Source of the DNA: Sthenelais limicola
Taxonomy: Eukaryota; Annelida; Polychaeta; Phyllodocida; Sigalionidae
Length of the DNA stretch: 64,000 nt
Direction: 5' to 3'
NCBI GenBank assembly: GCA_942159475.1
Contig: OW804094.1
Span: 58,028,966-58,092,965 of the forward strand
The position numbers and the translations under genes are program-made. The notes beneath the pieces are model-generated. The model ran no database searches. It was not told where the DNA came from and saw nothing but the letters and a program-made list of their open reading frames with translations. Shown here in pieces: positions 20,222 through 28,849 of this stretch; the stretch's first letter is position 1, and every line of letters starts with the position of its first letter.

Positions 20222-21487
20222 TATATGGTCGATTCCAGAAATTTTAGTGCGATATTGAGATTTGGGGTGAAAATTAAAAAGTACTTCAATTGTTTTCCAA
20301 CTTATGAGGAAGAAAGGACTTACATCTGGCTATATGACTGTGAATTTGCCACAACCTGGGTCGATTATTTTTCCAGATACAAGCCTCCAAATCATTTTCA
20401 CCTGGTCAAAGGTTCCATACGAATACATGTATATGTATGAAGCGTTTTTTTTTCTTTATAAATTCGAGATGTTGAAGTCAATTCAAAACAAGGTGAACAG
20501 AGAACATGGGGTGTGTGAGTTTGGATTTGGTTTATTGGGGTTCCGACGTTTCGGTCAACATACAACCTTTATCAAGGGTGGGTGGTCTTTTTCTTTATAA
20601 CCCAATTTATTTATAATTCCGATATAAAAATGTGGACTTTTAATATCTTTTCTTGCAAATATATGTTCAAAACATGAGCACCATTATATAAAATCCCATA
20701 AGTGTTTCCAACGAAAACACCATTCCATTCGAATACACCATTCCATACGAATACATCAGTTCAATTATGTATTCGTATGGAATCGTGTATTTGTTGATAC
20801 ATCCTTTCTGAATAAAATACCTAGATATATTAAGTGAAATGAATTGTAACTGTTTTTGTTAGAAGACAATGGTTGACAATAAGAATACAAATTTTGTATT
20901 TTCCAGCCAGTTTTTTACTGTGTATTCATCGGAATCGTGTATTCGTATGGATTCTTTTCATAAAATTATAATTTACTGATTGGGGAATAATGTTGGAATC
21001 ATAAGATTTGTTGTGGATATTAAGCTAACGATTCCAAATGTAAATGAAAAAAAAAGTTGATCAAATATGAAAAGTTTTCTTTTCATAGAAGTAAGAAAAT
21101 GTATTCGTTGGAACGTTTTATTTTAGCCAAAATAATATTTCTCTTCATAAGGACGAAAATATAAGTCAATCTGAAAATTTTAAAAATTGCATATTTAGGG
21201 GCAGATAGATTCTTTAAAATGGAATATCAAAGTTCATACAAAAGTAATTGGTAATTTAATTTTCTCTCACATTTGTGTGTATTCGTATGGAACGGTCAAA
21301 ACGAAAATGGTCCATAAATGAAATAAAACACTGTTGAGAACAATGAGTGCTAGCTAGTATTATGCGGTATATGCCAAGGAATCCATACATACTATGTGTA
21401 AGTTTACACAACCAAAATTGTCAACGTTATTGAATAAAACGTGAAACACATCAAAATCGCACTAAAATTTCTGGAATCGACCATATA
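20222..21487. mobile_element. Nested 1.27 kb TIR element (MITE-like)
   Basis: A 32-base terminal inverted repeat is perfect: it starts tatatggtcgattccag at 20222-20253 and is mirrored at 21456-21487. The interior is AT-rich with no coding sequence and has several internal copies of 'attccatacgaatac' in both orientations (20415-20430, 20725-20800, 20930-20955, 21280-21295). A related, inverted and shorter copy lies at 39535-40425. The element sits inside the 19411-21992 element, so it is the younger insertion. Confidence 0.8.
20463..20588. mobile_element. Small insertion (~126 bp) flanked by tttttctttataa
   Basis: The 13-base string tttttctttataa occurs immediately left (ending 20462) and right (ending about 20600) of this stretch. 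The related copy at 39535-40425 lacks the insert and reads straight through. The insert contains ggttccgacgtttcggtcaa and an acctttatcaagg segment, a motif style common in dispersed animal repeats. Class unknown. Confidence 0.5.
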
Positions 21488-21992
21488 ATAGGGGTTCCCT
21501 AGAGAGAGGAAACATATATAGATTCACCAAAATGGCCATAAGCAAATTCGGGACCAGGAAAACACCCACATATCGAAGTAGGCAGTAAAATATGCCCAAA
21601 ATGGCCCTAAATTAATAAAAACCAAGTGAAATGATAAAAATAAACTTAAAATAAGTGTACAAATGAACTGCAAAATATTCACATGTGTCACCCAGAGGTA
21701 TCAGAGATAATGACAAACTTCGGTAGAACCATAATTATCAAGAACAAAAACCAACAATTTTCAGGTGGTCACTTTTGACCGTCGCTTGACGGCTGCCCCT
21801 CCGGTCAAAGAAGTACCCCCTGACATCTTTGACCGGAGCATGGACGGTCAAACGGGAGGTATGGACGGTCAAACCGTCCCATGCGACTGTCCGACGGTCG
21901 CCTCGGTATCCACTTACACGTCGGTCAAAATGTGCCATGGCACCGTTCGACGGTGACCGCGTGGTATCAACCGACGTGTAAGTGGAAGCCGA

Positions 21993-23844
21993 GCTTCAGT
22001 CTTTGTCTCCAGGACCGGTTTCATTGCATAGTTGAAGAGAACCGGTGAGATGATGCTGCCTTGAGGGGTACCTCTATCTAGGTATGTTGGTTCGGAGAAG
22101 GTGCCATCATATCGGGTTCTGGCTTGTCTATGGCTGAGGAGGTCTTGGATGAATGAGATGATTCTGCCTGAGAAGCCGGATTCTATGAGTCTAAGGATGG
22201 ATTGTGGGTTGGCGATGTCAAAAGCAGATTTGACGTCGAGGTAGATGGCTAGGTATCTGGTATGAGATGATTTGGCCCTGGATACCCTGTTGATCATTGT
22301 GGTGATGGCATCAGTGGTTGATCTATGCCGTATATACCCAAACATGTTAGGATGTGGTGAGTCCTGGTAGTGCCTGATTCTTCGTAGGACCAGAAGTTCG
22401 AGAATCTTGAGGGGCACACATAGGAGAGATATTGGGCGGAAGGTGTTCCTGTCTTTGAGTTTGGGTATGGGGACCATGTCGGCTGATTTCCATGCTGTTG
22501 GTATTGGTTCTCCTTGCCAGATTTTGTTGTAGAGTTTTAGGAGAGATGTTCTGAAGTTGATCGGGGATTTGACTAGAAAAGAATACGGGATACCGTCGTG
22601 GCCTGGAGAGGTGTTCTTGGACCTGGAGGAGATGGCTGTGTTGAGTTCATGGAGGGTGAAAGGTGTGTCCATGGGGGAGGTGGAGGCTATGGATCGTTCT
22701 ATAACTAGTTGTGTGTTGGCGTGATAGTTTTGACAGGCTAGAGTGGTATGATCCGAGAGGGAGGCGCTATTAGATTTGGAGGCGAAGGTATCCATGATGG
22801 TTTGAGGAGTGATATCTTTGATGTTGGGGGTGGGTTTTTGAGAGGCACCTTTGATGATGCGGATATGGTCCCATAGGAGCTTGGAGGAGATGTTGGTGTG
22901 CTCGGTGACCCACTGGGACCAGGCTTTTTGTTTAGCAGTGTTGATGGCATCGGAGAGGCGGGTTTGAGCCTCACGGAGTTTGGCATGGGTTGCCGTTGAT
23001 TTGGTTATTTTCCAGCGCTTAAGTAGTCTGTTGGCACGGGTGTTGAGTTGGGTAAGTTCTGGGGTCTTGTACCAGAAGTTTTTGGCAACTTTTAGAGACT
23101 TGTAGCGAGGTATGGCTTCATCGCCTGCTTTGGCTAGTGCTGTGGTGATATTGTCGGCTAGGGAGCTAGTGTCTTGATCATGATCAAATGCTTGTTGTGT
23201 TAGATATTTGGTGAAAAGGGGCCAGTCTGCCTTTTTGAGGTTGTGGTTTCTAGTTGGGGCGGCGTTAGGGATGATTCTGGAGGCCGCTTCTGGATGGAGG
23301 GTGATTCTGATGGGGAAATGGTCGCTGCAGGGTGAGGGAAGGGTTTCCCATTCGGCCAGTGTGGCTGTCTGGGTGGAGATGATGGAGAGGTCGATGGAGC
23401 TGCCAGAGGTATGCGTGGGGGATGAATCGTTGAGGATGACAAAGTCTCCCCTGGTGGAGATGACGTCGAATATGTGTGCGCCCTGTCTGTTGCCGATTTT
23501 GGTTTGGTCACCCCAGGTGTCATGCTTGGCGTTGAAGTCTCCAAGGAGTAGGGAGGGTGTATTGCCTTCTAGAAGGGGTTCTAGGTTGATGTTGGGTGAG
23601 GCACAGGGCTGATATATATTGTGGATGATGAGGTCTCCTAGGGCATGTCTGACCCTGGTGGAGAGTAGCTGTGTGTGTTCTAGGTTGTAGTGATTGGATA
23701 TGTTGTCAGCTTGCATTCCTGTTTTGAAGTAGGTTATCAGGCCGACGCATGGTGATATGGAGCTGAGATGATGGCAGGTGTACCCCGGAAAGTTAAAAGC
23801 AGGTAGGTTTTTAGTTGTCTTATGGCGTGTCTCTTGTAGACATT
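21993..23844 (-). pseudogene. LINE ORF2, middle part: endonuclease core to RT motif before YADD
   Basis: From the frameshift the frame reads LQETRHK, the conserved endonuclease motif, then LLLGDFNAKHDTWGD and CSDHFPI. The RT part has RPISLLCVPLKILE, AIYLDVKSAFDIA and GTPQGSIISP. It ends at LETKTEA, where the TIR element interrupts it. The sequence past 21993 in the same frame is transposon DNA. It is a broken copy, and the pieces before and after are listed separately. Confidence 0.85.
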
Positions 23845-24470
23845 ATGATGTCGAAGTTTTGGCTATTTGCTGTTGCTAGCAGTGCATTTCTTCTATCTTG
23901 ATCGAAGGTTCTGCAGTTCCAGTGAACTATTCTGAGCCCTTTGGTTTTATTTGGACCCTTGTATGTGTCTGGAGCTTTGGTGATTCTGCGTTTGCATCTA
24001 TGTCTATTTGTACCGGTTTTGGGCCTAGTCCTGGCTCTGCGTCCAGTCCCGGAAGGGAGGGGGAGAGAGCTATGCGTTGCGGGTGATTGTGTGGGATGAC
24101 TGGTTGGTATTGTGGATGAGATGAATATGGTATTTCCGCTTGTGGTAGCGGAAGCCAGCGGCTGGCTCAGGGGTGCCTGTATTGTAGGGCGTCCAGCATG
24201 GTCCTGATTGCCCATTGAATGTCCATTATGTCCCTCTCGAGAGCTGAGTGCCCCTGGGGTGACGGAACGTACAGGTTCTGAAGTGTCACTTCCAGCGAGG
24301 TCTGGAGTTTCCTCCTCCAGTTGGGGTCCCTCCCGTGCTTCTCGTGTCTTTGGGGTGGAAGTTGGTTGTTCGGCGTCCTCTGGGGCCGGATATTCGGTTG
24401 GGGTGGCTGCTTTTCCCTCATCCATGGGTGCCTGTGTCGTAGGGTCGACAGCATGGAGGTCATGGCCCAT
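23820..24470 (-). pseudogene. LINE ORF2, 5' part, ends at a frameshift in the endonuclease
   Basis: This minus-strand frame starts with a Pro/Thr/Glu-rich leader (MGHDLHAVDPTTQAP...), then enters the endonuclease (GLRIVHWNCRTFDQDRRN, then NFDIIM) and stops at 23820. The expected LQETR motif follows in the next frame, so one extra base near 23844 is the likely lesion. The leader overlaps the end of ORF1 by about 300 bases, as is common for LINE ORF pairs. Confidence 0.8.
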
Positions 24471-26146
24471 TTGATGTCTATGGCATCCTTTTCCAGGTCC
24501 GACTGTCCGTGGGGGGATGGGATGTACAGGGCGTCGATCGCAAACTCGAGCGAGTTCTGTACTCTCCTTTCCCAGTTTGACTTCATGGAGCTCTGTATTG
24601 ATTCCTGGCTGTGGAGTGTCCGCTGGGTGGGGCGTTGAGTGCGTTCCCGCCAGGTGGGGGATTGTGCCTGTTCCCAGCGTTGTCCGTTTAAATGACGGTT
24701 GGAGTCACTCGACACCGCTCCCTTGGTATGAGTGCTAGGCTTGCGTCTGCGCCAGGGGGGTGTTTCCCGCACTTTCGGCCAGGGGGGTGTGGGGGGTTCC
24801 ATTCTACCCTCTTGTCCGCCTGTGAGATCACGATCCTGACTGCGGTTTCTCTGCGCATTTAGCCCGTCCCTACCCTGCCTACGTTCTATTCTCCTTGACT
24901 TTGTCGGTGCCTCCGGAGCTGTTTGGGATTTGGAGTCGAAGCCTGACATGGAGAAGGTGAAGTCTTTGGACTTGTTAGCTACTGCGTTTGCGTAGGATTT
25001 CCGTGCAGGGTTGTCTTTAAAGATAGTGCGAGCAGGTTTGGCAGGAACCTGTTTCTTTCCGAGTTCTTTCCTAATCTCTGAGAGCTTTTTGGCGATGACA
25101 TGCTGGTTCACAGTGACCGGTCTGCTGCTGCTCTTTTCGTACTGGGTGCGGGCGTTGTGTTGGAGTCTTTGGAAGGTGGGGCACTGATAGGAGTTGCTGG
25201 GGTGTCCTATAGGCCTGCCCGGGCAGTTGACGCACCTTGGAGGGAGCCTGCGTTGACACTCCTCTATGGTGTGTCTGCCGGCACAGTACGAGCAAACAAA
25301 GTCCCCCTGTGCCTTCCTGGGGCATGCATCTGAGGGATGAGTAAAGGATGAACACATGTAGCATCTGCTCGGAGCAAAGGCCGGACGCGCGTTTGCTTCC
25401 ACCAGGAGTCCCTCCATATACTCCTGCGCCTGCAGTCTCTCCTCAATGGAGCGCCCATTCCAGGCACTGCCCAGGATGGGAATGGCGGATGGATGGCCGA
25501 TGCGCGATGCGTGAGTGTTGCCGGGCGTGACGTCGTTGTTGATGACTCCGGGCGGTGATGCTCCATCCTTCCCTCGAGTGGGTTTTTTGACCTGGTTTAT
25601 AGGTTCCTCCGGTACGGCTCGATTCCTGTTGGCAAGCTCCTCTATCATAGCCTTGAGGGGGAGATTCGGTGCCTTTTCGGAGTGGAATCCGCTAATGGGG
25701 GCTGGGGGGGGAGGGGGGGCGTCGTCCTCCCGGGTCCCGCCTTCAGTTGCCTCGGGTTCCAGTCTAGCGTTGGATCCCCGCATGAAGGTTTCTGAGGCTT
25801 CTCCTCCCGAGATCCCCGCCGTTGTGCGCTTACCAAGGGGCGTGTTGGAGGTTATAGTCTTCTCCGGTGTTGCGTGCCCCCTACGCTTGGGCGTCCTGTC
25901 CGGTATCTCCCCATCCGAATTAAGCATGTGGATCGTGGAGCTGCCGCCTGATGATGAGGGGCTCTCTTTCCCAATTGTGGCATGACGCCCTGTGGTCGGA
26001 TTCAGGCGTCTAGACGAGGGGCTGTCGCTGTTGACGCTGCAACCCGATGCATCGTCAGCTCCATTGGCTGCGTGAGGGAGGTGCCGTTGGCTTGGGTCCG
26101 TGTTCCCGGGGGTGGCCATCGGTATCTCCCCTTGTGAGTTGAGCAT
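24167..26146 (-). CDS. LINE ORF1 (Gag-like) with three zinc knuckles and repeated domains
   Basis: This is 659 residues. A zinc-knuckle cluster lies at about 259-325: CYMCSSFTHPSDAC (C-x2-C-x4-H-x4-C), CSYCAGRHTIEEC, and CVNCPGRPIGH ending in a Cys. Two internal repeats stand out. An N-terminal one carries MLNSQGEIP and MLNSDGEIP about 72 residues apart. A C-terminal one of about 50 residues is present twice (around 522-572 and 610-659, with LYIPSPHGQSDLEKDAIDI and LYVPSPQGHSALERDIMDI). The protein would bind LINE RNA. The frame is open upstream of the chosen ATG without another Met, so the true start may be lost. Confidence 0.82.
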   Translation of the reverse strand: MLNSQGEIPMATPGNTDPSQRHLPHAANGADDASGCSVNSDSPSSRRLNPTTGRHATIGKESPSSSGGSSTIHMLNSDGEIPDRTPKRRGHATPEKTITSNTPLGKRTTAGISGGEASETFMRGSNARLEPEATEGGTREDDAPPPPPAPISGFHSEKAPNLPLKAMIEELANRNRAVPEEPINQVKKPTRGKDGASPPGVINNDVTPGNTHASRIGHPSAIPILGSAWNGRSIEERLQAQEYMEGLLVEANARPAFAPSRCYMCSSFTHPSDACPRKAQGDFVCSYCAGRHTIEECQRRLPPRCVNCPGRPIGHPSNSYQCPTFQRLQHNARTQYEKSSSRPVTVNQHVIAKKLSEIRKELGKKQVPAKPARTIFKDNPARKSYANAVANKSKDFTFSMSGFDSKSQTAPEAPTKSRRIERRQGRDGLNAQRNRSQDRDLTGGQEGRMEPPTPPWPKVRETPPWRRRKPSTHTKGAVSSDSNRHLNGQRWEQAQSPTWRERTQRPTQRTLHSQESIQSSMKSNWERRVQNSLEFAIDALYIPSPHGQSDLEKDAIDIKWAMTSMLSTLRHRHPWMREKQPPQPNIRPQRTPNNQLPPQRHEKHGRDPNWRRKLQTSLEVTLQNLYVPSPQGHSALERDIMDIQWAIRTMLDALQYRHP

Positions 26147-26295
26147 GCGAAAGGTGGTGCTGCCGCTCGTTGATGGGAGGTTCCCTTCCTCCTTTTTGGC
26201 GAAACCTGAAAGCAGGATCGAGCTTCTGGGCAGGCTGATGTCGGTGCTAAAGTTGCGGCCCGATGCATCGTCGGTTTCATCGACCGAGTGAATAT

Positions 26296-27420
26296 GCTAT
26301 TTTTGTTCTAGGTTTAAATAGGGCCTGCACGGTATGGTGACATACCTAATTCCGGAAACCTTACCTGAAAATCGCTAATAAATTGGATAAGTAATGTTCA
26401 GGATGGCACTCCTCTCACCAATCTCCACCATAGGCTTATAGTATGGAAAGGCATTTGTATGCATATAAATACAGTAGCATATTAGGTCATGCTATTGCTA
26501 ACTTGCAACAGTTAGTTGCTAATCTGCAATCCACCTTTTCGAAGTGGCACCCTAGTGCGCACAAACTAGCGCTACATCGCTGCAGGCTAGGCCCACTGCA
26601 TGCTAACTTGCATTGAACAAGCTGCATGTTGGGGCTAACCGTTTCTACTTAGCATTCTGGCCCCTCTTGCTCCAGTCAAAACAAACAGATAAACCACGCC
26701 TCCTAAGCCCCGCCCATAAGGGGCTATAGCTCTGGCAACGAAACGTCCCCGCCCATAAGGGGGCATAGCTCTCCCGGCCAACCCTGTCAGTGGAAGGAAG
26801 GAGGGGATTAGCATAACTGTGCCCTGACTGACACCGGGACCTGCCTCCCAGTGCAGGCATGTATACACATGTATGTTACCCCCATGTGTTGGCATATCTT
26901 GAGTTGAATAATCTCTCTTTGTATCTGCCTGGTAAAACGACTAATATCCCAAAGTAAAACTATAATTTATCTGGAAAGGTATATGGTATTAAATCTTACC
27001 CTTATAATAAGGCAATAATGACAATTATAGGCATCCAAACTTAGGTGTCTATCTATGCATCTATCAATCTACAATAAACCATGTATGTACCGGCGGAAGT
27101 ATAAGATTGAATGCCATTGATTATTGATTCAGGACAAAAGCAGTCAAGAATATCTGGCAATACTTTTGGATATCAAAAGTTCCTCTCCTTAGAAGCATAT
27201 CCTTTTATTTAATAGTCTAGTCAGTGTATTTTATACCTACCTAACCACTTACTATGTCGCCTTGAAATTGTAGTCCTAGCTCCAAGGAGGCCACGTTTGA
27301 TTATTTACGTAAAAGAATGCGTCGATGTCCATATTGACAGGACGGAAATATAATTGAAAAATGGATACTGTTAATGAATAGAAACTGTTAATGCGAGTTT
27401 TAGCGAGAGATAAGTTCATA
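26296..27420. other. Non-coding interval with short repeats
   Basis: No gene seen. A 39 bp unit, ccccgcccataagggg...tagctct, occurs twice at 26708-26785. Around 26500-26640 are several diverged short phrases ('gctaacttgca', 'taatctgca', 'actgcatgctaac') suggesting a decayed repeat. The rest is AT-rich. Confidence 0.5.
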
Positions 27421-27480
27421 ACCTGTTTTCCTTTGTACACCTTATGGAAATAAAGAATTTATTATTATTATTATTATTCT
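27421..27480 (+). mobile_element. 3' tail of an unidentified retroelement
   Basis: The phrase ttgtacaccttatggaaataaag is followed by (att)n. This is the usual look of a LINE or SINE 3' end: a polyadenylation-like aataaa followed by a short tandem tail. No ORF lies upstream, so only a 5'-truncated fragment is present. Confidence 0.45.
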
Positions 27481-27847
27481 GAGAATATTGAGGTATGCAT
27501 GTAGTGGCCGTCCATTAGCTTAGGGACATGTTTTAAATTGAATGCAATCTGTTAGGGCGAATTGATATACAAGTGTTCCGTTTACTGTGACTCTGGTAGG
27601 ATTTGGGCATGGGTTTGAGATCAAGCCGATTCGAATGAATGTAAACAGTATAATAATAATAATAAGTATCTCTCGAAGAAGGGGGGGGTAATGGATCCTA
27701 TCCTAATCATATTTCAAAAGATGAGATCAAGGGAATGAGCCTAGGTGTCTACCTAATATACTGAGTGGGGTGGCCGGGATAGCTCTGGATAGTAGTTGAT
27801 GTTGATCCACGAACACCTTCTCTCTCTTGCTCTAATAAACATTTCCC

Positions 27848-28147
27848 CATTTCGTATGCAATGTCAATGGCTAGAGTGAAGTATGATAAACTTTTTTCCC
27901 ATTTCGTATGCAATGTCAATGGCTAGAGTGAAGTATGATAAACTTTTTTCCCATTTCGTATGCAATGTCAATGGCTAGAGTGAAGTATGATAAACTTTCC
28001 CCATTTCGTATGCAATGTCAATGGCTAGAGTGAAGTATGATAAACTTTTTTCCCATTTCGTATGCAATGTCAATGGCTAGAGTGAAGTATGATAAACTTT
28101 CCCCATTTCGTATGCAATGTCAATGGCTAGAGTGAAGTATAAACTTT
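27848..28147 (+). repeat. Six-copy 50/52 bp tandem array
   Basis: Units beginning 'catttcgtatgcaatgtcaa' start at 27848, 27900, 27952, 28002, 28054 and 28104. Spacing is 52, 52, 50, 52, 50. The only visible variation is a T-run of two lengths between units (cttttttccc or ctttcccc). The units are otherwise nearly identical, so the expansion is recent. The array sits 250 bases upstream of the small ORF at 28395. Confidence 0.95.
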
Positions 28148-28394
28148 ACACATCTATTCATTCCCTAAACACCAAACTCCCAGACAAATTGTTTTATTGC
28201 CTTTCATTGTCGAAGTCTTCTTACATAACTGCCTGGCATCCTGGGAAGTGCATGCACAACTCAGGGGTGCCTCAGCCCTCTCTGAGCGCCATCCAGGGTC
28301 CCATTGGGACTGCATTCACCCCAAGATACTCTTCCGTCATACACCATTTCATCGTTGACATCCAAAGAGTACACATCAGCCAAATAAGACAGAC

Positions 28395-28799
28395 ATGGAT
28401 TCCACCGAAAGATATTGTGGGAAGACTATGGCACAAGTCGTCGAATTCTATGACGATCGCCTTGAGGATTCGGGCCTAGTTGTTGTAACGCCTGATCAAC
28501 GTTTAGAAATAATTAATTATGCCATCGTGACTTTTAAGCAAAAGTTGATAAGCCAAGAAATGGGACCACTCAATCAACAGTTCCACATATATCGGGTTGA
28601 AGTGGAGAGCGCCTACCGGCGTAATGACTTGGCAACATATCGCCGATTTGCCAGGAGGGCTAAAGAATGCATGGAGGAACGCTCCCAAAAATTTGCTGAC
28701 CTCATGGACTGTTTGCAGCGGCAGATGGAACTCAAGAGGAGTCTCCGAAGGCAGGGGATCCGGACGAGAGACTTCGACGCATTCCAAGATCGCCGCTGA
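28395..28799 (+). CDS. Small hypothetical protein, 134 residues
   Basis: This is a single open frame from ATG to TGA with coding-like composition: acidic N-terminus (MDSTERYCGKTMAQVVEFYD) and a long, strongly charged helical remainder with repeated Arg/Glu heptads (YRRFARRAKECMEERSQKFA). No signal peptide, membrane segment or known domain. It could be an intact small gene, an exon, or a retrocopy. There is no clear poly(A) or splice signal. A longer overlapping frame at 28117-28479 is judged a shadow. Confidence 0.45.
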   Translation: MDSTERYCGKTMAQVVEFYDDRLEDSGLVVVTPDQRLEIINYAIVTFKQKLISQEMGPLNQQFHIYRVEVESAYRRNDLATYRRFARRAKECMEERSQKFADLMDCLQRQMELKRSLRRQGIRTRDFDAFQDRR

Positions 28800-28849
28800 A
28801 TAAGAGTAAGAATACACACATTAATTTAACCACTTCTCTTCGATCGATT

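Larger units (their letters stand above)
19411..21992. mobile_element. Non-autonomous TIR element with ACGGTC-rich ends, inside the LINE RT
   Basis: Both ends carry CACTTACACG (19411-19420) and its inverse CGTGTAAGTG (21975-21984). The bases GCTTC occur at 19406-19410 and 21993-21997 and fit a 5 bp target duplication that restores the LINE frame (TEALFDA). An alternative is a longer TIR starting GGCTTC. The first and last ~220 bases are packed with ACGGTC/GACCGT motifs in both orientations (for example 19431-19620 and 21772-21957), as in transposase-binding subterminal repeats. No transposase is encoded. The CACT-type ends recall CACTA elements, but a 5 bp duplication does not, so the superfamily is open. 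Confidence 0.75.
17270..26295 (-). mobile_element. I-like LINE with RNase H, interrupted and frameshifted
   Basis: On the minus strand, ORF1 with zinc knuckles (26146-24167) overlaps ORF2 (EN-RT-RNase H, about 24470-17641). Endonuclease plus RT plus RNase H plus a C-terminal Cys/His motif fits the I/Nimb side of LINE diversity. The copy is dead: ORF2 has a one-base frameshift near 23844 and is split by a TIR element at 19411-21992. The 3' UTR (17270-17640) is purine-rich near the stop and ends near an (AC)n run on the minus strand. The ORF1 frame is open upstream of its first ATG to a TAG at about 26298, so the 5' end may be truncated. Confidence 0.85.

Noticed and set aside
23200..23612. Overlapping 114-134 codon frames on both strands
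   Set aside because: Shadows of the LINE endonuclease frame.
25515..25985. 156-codon plus-strand frame over LINE ORF1
   Set aside because: Antisense shadow of the GC-rich ORF1; no recognisable domain.
27848..28147. Possible CRISPR-like array
   Set aside because: Units are contiguous tandem copies without unique spacers, in a eukaryotic context.
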